Source of the DNA: Nocardioides zeae
GTDB lineage: Bacteria > Actinomycetota > Actinomycetes > Propionibacteriales > Nocardioidaceae
Reading direction: 5' to 3'
NCBI RefSeq assembly: GCF_010686755.1
Contig: NZ_JAAGXA010000008.1
Location: 170,018 to 234,017, forward strand
DNA: 64,000 nucleotides
Shown: piece by piece, positions 17,800 through 26,347 of the stretch
Position numbering within the stretch: the stretch's first letter is position 1
Layout: each line of letters begins with the position of its first letter
Notes under the pieces: generated by a model
The model's input: the letters and a program-made list of their open reading frames with translations, nothing else
Databases searched by the model: none
What the model was told of the DNA's origin: nothing
Made by a program: the position numbers and the translations under genes

Positions 17800-17943
17800 G
17801 CAACTCCCCGTGGCGCGCGTCTCACCCCGTCCGGACCGCGTGCCGAGGATGTTGAGGTTTCAACCACCGGGACCTACGTTGCTGTCCGGCGCCCTCGGGC
17901 GGCGCTCTCCCCCGCCGCACCCGATCCCCCCTGGAGCCCCCGC

Positions 17944-18384
17944 ATGACCACCGAGGCCCCGACCACCCCCCTCCTCGACGACCAGCTCTGCGCCGACCTC
18001 GTCGCAGCCTCGCGCGCGATCGTCACGGCGTACGACGCGACGCTGGGCCGCCTGGGGGTGGACTACCCGCAGTACCTCGCGCTGCTCGTGCTGTGGGAGG
18101 CCGGTGGGCCGGTCGGCATCTCCGACCTCGCCGACCGCCTGCGGCTGCCCGTCGAGCAGGTGCAGCCCACGGTTCGCTCCATGGTCGTCGCACGGACGGC
18201 GACGCGCGTCGCCGACGCCGCGGACCCGGCGGGATGGGTCGTCGCGCCCGGCCCGCGCGCCGAGGACCTCCGGGCGGCGGTCACGGAGGTGCACTGCGAC
18301 ATCAAGGCGCGTCTCGGCATGGGCGCGCTGGAGTTCCGCGAGCTCCAGCAGACGCTGCGCGCCATCACGCGCGCCATGTCCTGA
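17944..18384 (+). CDS. MarR/OhrR-like transcriptional regulator
   Basis: 146 residues. The segment LLDDQLC (Cys16) followed by DYPQYLALLVLWE closely resembles OhrR, where this cysteine senses organic peroxides. The wing region (residues about 70-110) is divergent from ordinary OhrR: the usual basic DxRxxR wing is replaced by an Ala/Asp-rich stretch. No ohr peroxidase gene is adjacent; instead it is divergent from the iron uptake operon. ATG 17944 was chosen because the upstream frame is low-complexity shadow. It may sense peroxide, but DNA binding is uncertain given the altered wing. Confidence 0.75.
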   Translation: MTTEAPTTPLLDDQLCADLVAASRAIVTAYDATLGRLGVDYPQYLALLVLWEAGGPVGISDLADRLRLPVEQVQPTVRSMVVARTATRVADAADPAGWVVAPGPRAEDLRAAVTEVHCDIKARLGMGALEFRELQQTLRAITRAMS

Positions 18385-18408
18385 CCGCGGAGCGGCCCGG
18401 CCCCGCCG

Positions 18409-18984
18409 CTAGATCGTCGTGCGGTGGAAGTTGAGGTAGGAGCGCGACGGGGTCGGCCCGCGCTGCCCCTGGTAGCGGGAGCCGTAGCGCTCCGACCCGT
18501 AGGGGTGCTCCGCGACCGAGCTCAGCCGGAAGAAGCACAGCTGCCCGATCTTCATCCCGGGCCACAGCTTGATCGGCAGGTTCGCGACGTTCGCGAGCTC
18601 CAGCGTCACGTGACCGGAGAAGCCGGGGTCGATGAACCCGGCGGTGGAGTGCGTCAGCAGGCCGAGCCGCCCGAGCGACGACTTGCCCTCGAGGCGGGCC
18701 GCGATGTCGTCGGGCAGGCCGACCACCTCGTAGGTCGAGCCCAGCACGAACTCCCCGGGGTGGAGGATGAACGGCTCGTCGCTGCCCGTCTCGACCTCGC
18801 GCGTGAGGTCCGCCTGGTCCTCGGCGGGGTCGATGTGGGCGTGCAGGTGGTTGTCGAACACCCGGAAGAACTTGTCGAGCCGCACGTCGACCGACGACGG
18901 CTGCACCATCGCGGGCGCATAGGGCTCGAGGGAGACCCGGCCGGCGTCGATCTCGGCCTTGATGTCGCGGTCGGAGAGAAGCAC
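18409..18984 (-). CDS. dcd: dCTP deaminase, dUMP-forming type
   Basis: 191 residues from GTG 18984 (MLLSDRDI..., the family's usual start; an in-frame TTG 9 bp upstream is less likely). Contains [50 protein letters not shown] and the C-terminal [12 protein letters not shown], matching mycobacterial Dcd. Actinobacterial Dcd converts dCTP to dUMP plus pyrophosphate in one enzyme, supplying thymidylate synthesis. Convergent with the OhrR-like gene, 24 bp apart. Confidence 0.96.
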   Translation of the reverse strand: MLLSDRDIKAEIDAGRVSLEPYAPAMVQPSSVDVRLDKFFRVFDNHLHAHIDPAEDQADLTREVETGSDEPFILHPGEFVLGSTYEVVGLPDDIAARLEGKSSLGRLGLLTHSTAGFIDPGFSGHVTLELANVANLPIKLWPGMKIGQLCFFRLSSVAEHPYGSERYGSRYQGQRGPTPSRSYLNFHRTTI

Positions 18985-19052
18985 GGGGCTCAACCTAGCG
19001 GCCCCCGGACCCGGATGTGCGTCGCGCCCGCGACCGGTTGCACACTGAACAC

Positions 19053-19862
19053 ATGCCTGGACCAGCGCCGTACCGCCGCTTCGTCGCCCTCGGCGACTCC
19101 TTCACGGAGGGTGTCGGGGACAGCGATCCCGACCGCCCCAACGGGCTGCGCGGCTGGGCGGACCGCGTCGCCGAGGTGCTCGCGGCCCGCGCGGCCGCCG
19201 CCGGGGAGGACTTCGGCTACGCCAACCTCGCCATCCGCGGCCGCAAGCTGGTGCCGGTGCTCGAGGAGCAGGTCGAGCCCGCGATCGCGCTCCAGCCCGA
19301 CCTCGTCACCCTCTACGCCGGGGCCAACGACATCGTGCGCCCCAAGGTCGACCTCGACGCCCTCGCGGTGGCGTACGACGAGGGCGTCGAGCGCCTGACG
19401 ACCACCGGCGCGCAGATCGTGCTCTTCACGGCGTTCGACCCGGGCCAGGGCGGCCTCTACGCCCCGATCCGGGGCCGCTTCGCCCTCTACAACGAGCACG
19501 TCCGCGAGATCGCCGACCGGCACGGCGCCGTCGTCGCCGACTCGTGGCGCATCGCGCACCGGCTCCCCGGTGGACTCGTCGCCTCCGACGCCCGGCTGTG
19601 GGACGTCGACCGGATGCACCTCGGGCCGGCCGGCCACCAGTTCGTCGCCATGATGGTGCTCGACGCCCTCGGGCTCGCCGACCACGGTCTGGAGCCCGTC
19701 CCGCTAGCGGAGGCCCTCGCCGTACCCCGCCTGCAGCGGGCCCGCGCCGACCTCGACTGGGCGCGCCGGCACCTGGCGCCGTGGGTGCAGCGGCGCCTCA
19801 CCGGACGCTCGTCGGGCGACACGATCACCCCGCGTCGTCCGGGGCTCGCGCCGATCGAGTAG
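19053..19862 (+). CDS. SGNH/GDSL family hydrolase (cytoplasmic)
   Basis: 269 residues. Block [11 protein letters not shown] puts the nucleophile at Ser16; block III YAGANDI at about 88-94; block V DRMH with the acid/base pair Asp186 and His189. No signal peptide is visible, so it appears cytoplasmic. A C-terminal arginine-rich segment (about 230-269) follows the fold. The family hydrolyses esters of lipids or carbohydrates; substrate not predictable. ATG 19053 is preferred over an in-frame start 36 bp upstream because it begins just before the GDSF block. Confidence 0.88.
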   Translation: MPGPAPYRRFVALGDSFTEGVGDSDPDRPNGLRGWADRVAEVLAARAAAAGEDFGYANLAIRGRKLVPVLEEQVEPAIALQPDLVTLYAGANDIVRPKVDLDALAVAYDEGVERLTTTGAQIVLFTAFDPGQGGLYAPIRGRFALYNEHVREIADRHGAVVADSWRIAHRLPGGLVASDARLWDVDRMHLGPAGHQFVAMMVLDALGLADHGLEPVPLAEALAVPRLQRARADLDWARRHLAPWVQRRLTGRSSGDTITPRRPGLAPIE

Positions 19863-19896
19863 CATCGGGCCCGGCCGTGCCACCCGCGGCGGCCGT

Positions 19897-19972
19897 GCGG
19901 ACGTAGCTCAGTTGGTAGAGCGCGACCTTCCCAAGGTCGATGTCGCGAGTTCGAGTCTCGTCGTCCGCTCCA
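19897..19972 (+). tRNA. tRNA-Gly (anticodon CCC), CCA encoded
   Basis: Acceptor arms GCGGACG (19897-19903) and CGTCCGC (19962-19968) pair perfectly. D-arm, a 7-nt anticodon loop TTCCCAA between CGACC and GGTCG, and a TTCGAGT T-loop are present. Discriminator T at 19969, then CCA at 19970-19972. Anticodon CCC reads GGG glycine codons. Confidence 0.95.
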
Positions 19973-19991
19973 GAGTTCTACGCTGCTGTCC

Positions 19992-21044
19992 ATGCCAGCA
20001 GCAGCACCGCGGGGAGTGATGTCGCGGACAGCGGACTTCCGTGCGCATCTCGAGATTCGCGGCCTCACCGTTGAGTACGTGTCCAACGGCTACGTGGTGC
20101 GTCCTCTGGCCGGACTGTCTCTCGACGCGCACGACGGCCAGCTGCTCGTCGTGCACGGCCCCAGCGGCTGCGGCAAGACGACCCTGCTGTCGGTGCTCGC
20201 AGGGCTCCTCACCCCGTCCGAGGGCTCGGTGACCTTCGGCGGCGAGGACGTGCTCGCCCACCACGGATCGGCGCTGCTCGACTACCGCCGCCACCAGGTG
20301 GGCACGGTCTTCCAAGCCTTCAACCTGGTGGCGAGCCTGTCGGCCCTCGAGAACGTGATGGCACCTCTGCTGCTGACCGGGACACGGCGAGCGGCGGCTG
20401 CCGAGCGCGCCCACCAGCTGCTCGGCCAGGTCGGTCTCGCCGAGCGGGCCCGGCACCGACCCGGCGAGCTGTCCGGCGGGCAGCAGCAGCGGGTCGCCAT
20501 CGCCCGCGCCCTGGTGCACGACCCGCCGTTGCTGCTCGCCGACGAGCCGACGGCCCACCTCGACCACATCCAGGTCGAGGTCGTCCTCAGCCTGCTCCGC
20601 GACCTGGCCCAGCCGGGTCGGCTGGTGGTCGTCGTGACGCACGACGACCGGTTCGCCCGCCTCGCCGACGTCACGGTGGAGCTGGGCAAGCCGGCGCCCC
20701 GCGACGCCGTCGAGCCCCTCGGCATGCGGCTCGCTCCCGGCGAGGTGCTGTTCCGCCAGGGGGACGTCGGCGACCTGGTGTACGTCGTCGAGTCCGGCCG
20801 CGTGGAGATCGTGCGCGAGCTCGCCGGTGGGGCCGAGCAGCTCCTGTCCACGATGGGTCCGGGCGAGTACCTCGGCGAGCTGGCCGCCCTGACCGGCGTG
20901 CCGCGCTCCGCCACGGTGCGTGCGGGCGGGGAGGGGGCCGTGCTCACGGCAATGGGGGTCGCTGACTTCCGCAGTCGCCAGCTCGAACGCGCGGTGGCCG
21001 CAGGGCCTGACGTACCGGTCACGGGTACGGGTACGGGAGTCTGA
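19992..21044 (+). CDS. ABC transporter ATPase fused to a cyclic-nucleotide-binding domain
   Basis: 350 residues. Residues about 18-230 form a LolD/MacB-class ABC ATPase: Walker A GPSGCGKTT 56-64, QAFNLVASLSALENVMAPL after the Q-loop, signature LSGGQQQR, Walker B LLLADEP. Residues about 240-335 form a cNMP-binding (CRP-like) domain: GEVLFRQGDVGDLVYVVESG and GPGEYLGELAALTGVPRSAT. This fusion suggests transport gated by a small ligand. It starts 19 bp after the tRNA; ATG 20019 is an alternative start. The permease follows after 2 bp. The ABC class moves lipids, peptides or drugs outward or acts in envelope remodelling; substrate unknown. Confidence 0.88.
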   Translation: MPAAAPRGVMSRTADFRAHLEIRGLTVEYVSNGYVVRPLAGLSLDAHDGQLLVVHGPSGCGKTTLLSVLAGLLTPSEGSVTFGGEDVLAHHGSALLDYRRHQVGTVFQAFNLVASLSALENVMAPLLLTGTRRAAAAERAHQLLGQVGLAERARHRPGELSGGQQQRVAIARALVHDPPLLLADEPTAHLDHIQVEVVLSLLRDLAQPGRLVVVVTHDDRFARLADVTVELGKPAPRDAVEPLGMRLAPGEVLFRQGDVGDLVYVVESGRVEIVRELAGGAEQLLSTMGPGEYLGELAALTGVPRSATVRAGGEGAVLTAMGVADFRSRQLERAVAAGPDVPVTGTGTGV

Positions 21045-21046
21045 GA

Positions 21047-22087
21047 ATGCTGCTGATCACGCTGCGCGACATGCAGTGGCGCGCCCGGCGGGTGCTGCTC
21101 GGTGTCGCCGCGACCGCCGTCGTGTTCGCGATGACGCTGCTGCTGGGCGCGATCCACCAGGCGTTCCTGGACGAGTCGGTGCGCACCGTGGACCTCGTGG
21201 ACGCCGACGCCTGGCTCGTGGACGCCGGGGTAGCGGGGCCGTTCACCTCGAACTCGCCGGTGCCGGTGGCGCTCGGCGACCCGCTCGCCGCAGCCGGCGC
21301 CGAGGTCGTCCCGGTCGCGATCGTCCGGCAGGTCGTCGAAGGCGTGGGGGACGGCTTCGTCGACGTCAACCTGATGGGCGTGCGGCCCGGCGACCTCGAC
21401 CTCGACCTCACCGACGGCCGCGCGTCGCGTGGCTCCGGCGAGCTCGTCGCCGACGAGTCGCTCGGTGCCGGGGTCGGGGACACGCTCACGCTCGCCGGTC
21501 GCACGATGACGGTGGTGGGCACCGTGCACGGGTTGACGTACTACGGGGGCGCCCCCGGCGTCGTGCTCGACCTCGCCGCGGTGCAGCACATGGCGTTCGA
21601 CGGCGCCGAGCTCGCCACCACGCTGGTCGTGCGCGGCGACACCGACGTCACGGCGCCGGACGGGCTGCGCGCGATGGGGGACGACGCCGTCGTCTCCGAC
21701 CTGGAGCGTCCCCTCTCCACCGCGATCGGGACGGTCGGGATCCTGTCGGTGCTGCTGTGGATCGTGGCCGCGGGGATCGTGGGGTTCACCTCGTACCTGT
21801 CCGGCCTCGACCGGCTCCGCGACTTCGCCGTGTTCAAGGCTGTCGGCGTGACCGACCGGGTGCTGGCCGTGGGACTCGTCCTGCAAGCCGTGCTGGTCTC
21901 GGTGCTGGCCGCCGTCGTGGCGATCGGCCTCGCCCTTGTCTTCGCCCCGGTGTTCCCGATGCAGATCGCCGTCGGGGCTCCCGATGCGCTGCGCCTCATC
22001 GGGATCGCCGCCGTGATCGGCGCCGTGGCGAGCCTGACGAGTGTGCAGCGGCTGCGCCGGATCGACCCGGCCCTCGCCTTCGGCTGA
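21047..22087 (+). CDS. ABC transporter permease, FtsX/MacB-like (DevC type)
   Basis: 346 residues. One membrane span near the N-terminus (about 18-38), an extracytoplasmic domain of about 190 residues, then three spans in the C-terminal third; the FtsX-like segment RLRDFAVFKAVGVTDR sits between the second and third. This is the four-span layout of MacB/LolE/DevC permeases. It pairs with the ATPase-cNMP fusion 2 bp upstream and would work as a dimer. Small in-frame DNA repeats (acgggt) precede its start. Confidence 0.87.
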   Translation: MLLITLRDMQWRARRVLLGVAATAVVFAMTLLLGAIHQAFLDESVRTVDLVDADAWLVDAGVAGPFTSNSPVPVALGDPLAAAGAEVVPVAIVRQVVEGVGDGFVDVNLMGVRPGDLDLDLTDGRASRGSGELVADESLGAGVGDTLTLAGRTMTVVGTVHGLTYYGGAPGVVLDLAAVQHMAFDGAELATTLVVRGDTDVTAPDGLRAMGDDAVVSDLERPLSTAIGTVGILSVLLWIVAAGIVGFTSYLSGLDRLRDFAVFKAVGVTDRVLAVGLVLQAVLVSVLAAVVAIGLALVFAPVFPMQIAVGAPDALRLIGIAAVIGAVASLTSVQRLRRIDPALAFG

Positions 22088-22103
22088 CCTCTACGCTCGA
22101 CCC

Positions 22104-22760
22104 GTGTTCACCGGCTTCGGCGAGGCCGCGCTCGACTTCTACGACGACCTCGAGCTCGACAACTCGCGCACGTTCTGGCTCGCCCACAAGGAGCAGTACG
22201 ACGCGGCCGTCCGCGCCCCGATGCTCGCCCTGGCCGCTGCGCTGGAGGCCGAGTTCGGCGCGGCGAAGGTGTTCCGGCCCTACCGGGACGTGCGCTTCCG
22301 CACCGACAAGACGCCCTACAAGACCCACCAGGGCGCCTTCGTGGCCGTCGGGCCCTCGTGCGGCTTCTACGTGCAGGTCTCGGCCGCGGGCGTGCGCACG
22401 GGTGGCGGCTTCTACCGCGCGGAGGCGGACGCGCTCGCGCGCTTCCGGGCGTACGTCGCGGACGACGCCACCGGCCCGACGCTCGTCGACGACGTGGCCG
22501 CGGTCGAGCGCCGTGGCTGGTCGGTCGGCGGCGACACGCTGAAGACGGCGCCCCGCGGGTTCTCGAAGGACCACCCGCGCATCGACCTGCTGCGCCACCG
22601 CTCGCTCACCTTCGGACGCGACCACGGCTTCGCGCCCGAGGTCATCGGCGTACCGGGGTTCGCGGAGCGGGTGCGCGCCGACTGGCGCGAGCTGCGGCCC
22701 GTCGTCGAGACGCTCGCCGAGGTGCTGACCGACCCGTTCGCGGACCAGCCTGACCTCTGA
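22104..22760 (+). CDS. DUF2461 family protein
   Basis: 218 residues, GTG 22104. Carries the DUF2461/TIGR02453 features: N-terminal GFGEAALDFYDDLELDNSRT, FRPYRDVRFRTDKTPYKTH in the middle and GFYVQVSAAGVRTGGGFY. Function is unknown for the family. It follows the ABC permease by 16 bp but probably belongs to no shared pathway. Convergent with the Rrf2 gene, only 5 bp apart. Confidence 0.88.
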   Translation: MFTGFGEAALDFYDDLELDNSRTFWLAHKEQYDAAVRAPMLALAAALEAEFGAAKVFRPYRDVRFRTDKTPYKTHQGAFVAVGPSCGFYVQVSAAGVRTGGGFYRAEADALARFRAYVADDATGPTLVDDVAAVERRGWSVGGDTLKTAPRGFSKDHPRIDLLRHRSLTFGRDHGFAPEVIGVPGFAERVRADWRELRPVVETLAEVLTDPFADQPDL

Positions 22761-22765
22761 CGGGC

Positions 22766-23227
22766 CTAGCGCGTCTGCCAGGCGTCCTCGTCGGCCGTGC
22801 GCCGCGTGACGACCTCGGGCATGTCGCCCGACGACAGGTGCGCGATGGTCACGTTCTCGAAGACGTCGCGCAGCGACGACCGGGCCGCGATCCAGACGTG
22901 CTGGAGCACGGCGGCGGACTCGTTGTAGGTCACCGACTCGGGGCGCAGGCCGTAGACGGAGACGAGCGGGCCGTCGACCGCGCGGATGACGTCCGCCACC
23001 GAGATCTCGTCGGCGGGGCGCTGGAGCCGCCACCCGCCGTACTGCCCGCGCTGCGACACGACGATGCCGGCACGCCGCAGGTCGGCGAGGATCGCCTGGA
23101 GGAAGCCGTGCGGGATCTCCTGCAGACGGCCGAGCTCCTCCGCGCTCACCGGGCGCCCGTCCTCGCGCTCCACGGCCATCTCGAGGAGGGCTCGCAGGGC
23201 GTAGTCGGACTTCGCGGAGACGCGCAT
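22766..23227 (-). CDS. Rrf2 family transcriptional regulator without cysteines
   Basis: 153 residues. The start MRVSAKSDYALRALLEMA and EIPHGFLQAILADLRRAGIV..QRGQYGGW are the Rrf2 winged-helix signature. There is no cysteine anywhere, so it cannot hold the Fe-S cluster of IscR/NsrR/RsrR and is closer to CymR-type sulfur-metabolism regulators, which respond to protein partners or metabolites. The next gene upstream on the same strand is a TSUP transporter, which also fits sulfur metabolism. Confidence 0.9.
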   Translation of the reverse strand: MRVSAKSDYALRALLEMAVEREDGRPVSAEELGRLQEIPHGFLQAILADLRRAGIVVSQRGQYGGWRLQRPADEISVADVIRAVDGPLVSVYGLRPESVTYNESAAVLQHVWIAARSSLRDVFENVTIAHLSSGDMPEVVTRRTADEDAWQTR

Positions 23228-23268
23228 GCCGCGATTCTGTCAGAAGCGCGCCGCCGGCACGCGTCCGC

Positions 23269-24177
23269 TCAGGCGGTCTGGAGCTCGCCGCTCGGCTCGC
23301 GCGCTGCCGCCTCGGCGCGCCGGAGGGCCACCTCGTCGCGGACGGCCCACACGATGCCCGCGATCCACAGCGCGCCGACGACCGCGGCCAGCGCGCCCAC
23401 CTGGGTGCCGACGAGCCCGAGGGTGCCGCCGATCGTCGTGGAGTTGGTGAGCACGATGAGCCCGCCGGCGGCGACCCCGAGCACGCGTGCGGGGAGGATC
23501 TTGACGAGGTACGCCGCGATGGGGGCCGCGACGACACCGCCGGCCAGCAGGGCGAGCGCGTAGCCCCAGTCGATGCCGGCCGCCCCGAGGCCGACGAGGA
23601 ACCCGAGGGAGCCGCCGACCGCGACGACGAACTCCGACGTGTCGATCGAGCCGACCACCTTGCGGGGCTCCAGGCGGCCCGAGGACAGCAGGGTGGTCGT
23701 GCCGACCGGTCCCCAGCCGCCGCCACCGATGGCGTCGAGCGCCCCGCCGAACAGCCCCATCGGGGCGAGGAAGCGGGCGCTCGGCCGCCCCCGGAACTGC
23801 GGTCGCCGCCCGCGGAGCACCAGGAAGCGGTAGATGACGTAGAGCCCCAGCGCGAGCAGGATGCCCGCCACCCACGGCTTGGCCGTCTCCGCGGGGAGGC
23901 TGACGAGGAAGGTCGCCCCGACGAAGGCGCCGACGAAGCCCGGCCCGGCCAGGATCGCGACGGTGCGCCAGTCGACGTTGCCCAGCCGGTGGTGGGAGAA
24001 GCCGGAGACCAGCGACGTGCCGATCTCGGAGAAGTGGACGGCGGCGGAGGCCGCAGCCGGGGCGACGCCCGCGGCGAGGAGCAGGGTCGAGGAGGTCACG
24101 CCGTAGGCCATCCCGAGGGAACCGTCGACGAGCTGCGCGAGGAACCCCACCACGCCCAGCACGATCAGCTGCTTCAT
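23269..24177 (-). CDS. TSUP family membrane transporter (TauE/SafE, sulfite/sulfonate export)
   Basis: 302 residues, ATG 24177. About eight membrane spans; begins KQLIVLGVVGFLAQLVDGSLGMAYGVTSS, the family's typical first repeat, with a second repeat around FGGALDAIGGGGWGP. TSUP proteins move sulfite, thiosulfate, sulfonates or organic acids. Co-directional with the Rrf2 regulator 41 bp downstream, so the pair may be co-transcribed and sulfur-linked. A perfect palindrome (24231-24240) lies 53 bp upstream of the start. Confidence 0.9.
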   Translation of the reverse strand: MKQLIVLGVVGFLAQLVDGSLGMAYGVTSSTLLLAAGVAPAAASAAVHFSEIGTSLVSGFSHHRLGNVDWRTVAILAGPGFVGAFVGATFLVSLPAETAKPWVAGILLALGLYVIYRFLVLRGRRPQFRGRPSARFLAPMGLFGGALDAIGGGGWGPVGTTTLLSSGRLEPRKVVGSIDTSEFVVAVGGSLGFLVGLGAAGIDWGYALALLAGGVVAAPIAAYLVKILPARVLGVAAGGLIVLTNSTTIGGTLGLVGTQVGALAAVVGALWIAGIVWAVRDEVALRRAEAAAREPSGELQTA

Positions 24178-24230
24178 CCCGCTCCTCCGTCGTCACCCCA
24201 CGTCGACCCGGACACCCAAGTCGACAAGGA

Positions 24231-24240
24231 AACCTAGGTT
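24231..24240. promoter_or_regulatory. Palindrome AACCTAGGTT upstream of the TSUP gene
   Basis: Perfect 10-bp palindrome in the 93 bp between the divergent TSUP gene and the promoter of the acyl-CoA dehydrogenase. On the plus strand it continues into TTAGGCAT, so the left half also resembles one half of an IdeR box. Candidate site for the adjacent Rrf2 regulator or IdeR. Confidence 0.35.
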
Positions 24241-24304
24241 AGGCATCTCGATCGTGCCGGGGGCGTCCACATGACGGTCGTGACCGACGAATCTCCGCGA
24301 CGAC

Positions 24305-24333
24305 TTGAATCCGTGGCGGGTCTGGCGGATCAT
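24305..24333 (+). promoter_or_regulatory. Candidate promoter of the acyl-CoA dehydrogenase
   Basis: TTGAAT (24305-24310), 17-bp spacer, GATCAT (24328-24333): each box has 4 of 6 consensus matches. It would start transcription near 24340, directly at the shared 14-bp motif. Confidence 0.4.
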
Positions 24334-24338
24334 TCATG

Positions 24339-24352
24339 TTACTTGCCAGTAG
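24339..24352 (+). promoter_or_regulatory. TTACYnnnnAGTAG motif, copy 2 (upstream of acyl-CoA dehydrogenase)
   Basis: TTACTTGCCAGTAG; differs from the etfD copy at only two central positions. It lies 45 bp before the start codon and at the predicted transcription start, a position suited to repression. Confidence 0.55.
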
Positions 24353-24396
24353 CGATCGCCGCTGGCGCCCAACCGACCGCACGAAGGTGGAGTTCC

Positions 24397-26265
24397 GTGA
24401 GCCACTACAAGACCAACCTGCGTGACATCGAGTTCAACCTCTTCGAGGTGCTCGGGCGCGACGAGATCCTCGGCACCGGCCCGTTCGCGGAGCTCGACGG
24501 CGAGACCGCCCGCGAGATCCTCCGCGAGGTCGAGCGCCTCAGCCGCGAGGACCTCGCCGCGTCCTACGAGGACGCCGACCGCAACCCCCCGGTCTTCGAC
24601 CCCGAGACCCACACGGCCCCGATCCCGGAGTCGTTCAAGAAGAGCTACGACGCGTGGATGGACTCGGAGTGGTGGCGCCTCCAGATCGTCGAGGACCTCG
24701 GCGGCCAGCAGGCACCGTCCAGCATCGTCTGGGCGCTCGGCGAGTTCGTGCTCGGCGCGAACGCGCCCGTGTGGATGTACGCCGCGGGCCCGGCCTTCGC
24801 CGGCGTGGTGCACCGCAACGGCACCGACCGCGACAAGCGCATCGCGCAGCTGATGGTCGAGAAGAAGTGGGGCGCCACCATGGTGCTCACCGAGCCCGAC
24901 GCGGGCTCCGACGTCGGCGCCGGCCGCTCCAAGGCCACCCCCAACGAGGACGGCTCGTGGAACATCACGGGCGTCAAGCGCTTCATCACGTCGGCCGAGT
25001 CCGACCTGCAGGACAACATCATCCACCTCGTGCTCGCGCGCCCGGCCGGCGTCGAGGGCGTCGGCGGCCCCGGCACGAAGGGCCTCAGCCTGTTCGTCGT
25101 GCCGAAGCACCACTTCGACCACGAGACCGGCGAGCTCACCGGCGAGCGCAACGGCGTCTACGTCACCAACGTCGAGCACAAGATGGGCATCAAGGTCTCC
25201 AACACCTGCGAGGTCACCTTCGGCGACCCGCAGGTCGGCGGCGGCGAGCCGGCCAAGGGCTGGCTGCTCGGCGAGGTGCACGACGGCATCGCGCAGATGT
25301 TCCAGGTCATCGAGAACGCCCGCATGATGGTCGGCACGAAGGCCATCGCCACGCTCTCGACCGGTTACCTCAACGCGCTGGAGTACGCCAAGAGCCGCGT
25401 GCAGGGCGCCGACCTCACCAACTCGGCGAAGACCGCGCCCCGCGTCACCATCACCCACCACCCCGACGTGCGCCGCTCGCTGATGACGCAGAAGGCGTCG
25501 GCCGAGGCCATGCGCTCGCTCGTGCTCTACACGGCGTCGTGGCAGGACAAGGTGCAGATCGCGGAGGCGGCCGGCGAGCGCGACGAGCTCGCCGAGGCCG
25601 TCAACGACCTGCTCCTGCCGATCGTGAAGGGCTACGGCTCGGAGCGCTCGTGGGTGCTGCTGGGCACGGAGTCGCTGCAGACGTTCGGCGGCTCGGGCTT
25701 CCTGCAGGAGTACCCGATCGAGCAGTACGTGCGCGACGCCAAGATCGACACCCTCTACGAGGGCACCACGGCGATCCAGGGCCAGGACTTCTTCTTCCGC
25801 AAGATCGTCAAGGACCAGGGCCGCGCCCTCGGCCACCTGGCGAACGAGATCAAGGGCTTCATCGAGTCGGAGGCCGGCAACGGCCGTCTCAAGAACGAGC
25901 GCGAGCTGCTCGCCACCGCCCTCGACGACGCCAACGCCCTGGTCGGCCTCATGATCAACGACCTCATGTCGGCGGACGCGTCGTCGGGCGGCGACATCCG
26001 CAACGTCTACAAGGTCGCGCTCAACACCAGCCGCCTGCTCATGGCGCTGGGCGACGTCGTCTGCGGCTGGCTGCTGCTGCGCGGCGCCGAGGTCGCGATC
26101 GCCCAGCTGGACGGCGACCCGGGCAAGGACAAGGCGTTCTACGAGGGCAAGGTCGCCGCCGCGCAGTTCTTCGCGCAGCAGAACCTCCCGCGCATCTCCG
26201 CCGAGCGGAAGATCGCCGAGGCCACCGACCTCGCGATCATGGACCTCGACGAGGCCGCGTTCTGA
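24397..26265 (+). CDS. Acyl-CoA dehydrogenase (large, with C-terminal domain)
   Basis: 622 residues from GTG 24397 ([19 protein letters not shown], the usual start of this actinobacterial subgroup; AAGGTGGAG upstream). Acyl-CoA dehydrogenase motifs: [15 protein letters not shown] (flavin/substrate loop), [14 protein letters not shown], and [30 protein letters not shown] containing the catalytic-Glu region. About 200 residues longer than ordinary acyl-CoA dehydrogenases because of the C-terminal domain found in VLCAD-like FadE proteins. It oxidises acyl-CoA with FAD and hands electrons to EtfBA and thence to EtfD. The upstream motif is shared with etfD. Confidence 0.94.
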   Translation: MSHYKTNLRDIEFNLFEVLGRDEILGTGPFAELDGETAREILREVERLSREDLAASYEDADRNPPVFDPETHTAPIPESFKKSYDAWMDSEWWRLQIVEDLGGQQAPSSIVWALGEFVLGANAPVWMYAAGPAFAGVVHRNGTDRDKRIAQLMVEKKWGATMVLTEPDAGSDVGAGRSKATPNEDGSWNITGVKRFITSAESDLQDNIIHLVLARPAGVEGVGGPGTKGLSLFVVPKHHFDHETGELTGERNGVYVTNVEHKMGIKVSNTCEVTFGDPQVGGGEPAKGWLLGEVHDGIAQMFQVIENARMMVGTKAIATLSTGYLNALEYAKSRVQGADLTNSAKTAPRVTITHHPDVRRSLMTQKASAEAMRSLVLYTASWQDKVQIAEAAGERDELAEAVNDLLLPIVKGYGSERSWVLLGTESLQTFGGSGFLQEYPIEQYVRDAKIDTLYEGTTAIQGQDFFFRKIVKDQGRALGHLANEIKGFIESEAGNGRLKNERELLATALDDANALVGLMINDLMSADASSGGDIRNVYKVALNTSRLLMALGDVVCGWLLLRGAEVAIAQLDGDPGKDKAFYEGKVAAAQFFAQQNLPRISAERKIAEATDLAIMDLDEAAF

Positions 26266-26285
26266 TCCGCGCCTGACCGACCCAC

Positions 26286-26329
26286 CACGTCGACGGCCCC
26301 CGGGAGGCTTCCCGGGGGCCGTCGACGTG
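26286..26329. terminator. Bidirectional terminator hairpin
   Basis: Perfect 20-bp stem with a GGCT loop between the convergent acyl-CoA dehydrogenase and response-regulator genes, 20 bp after the former's stop and 18 bp before the latter's stop codon. Confidence 0.85.
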
Positions 26330-26347
26330 CCCGGGTACGGCGCGGGC

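Noticed and set aside
19897..22087. Integration of an element at tRNA-Gly
   Set aside because: No second copy of the tRNA 3' end was found in the downstream genes, GC is normal and no integrase is near.
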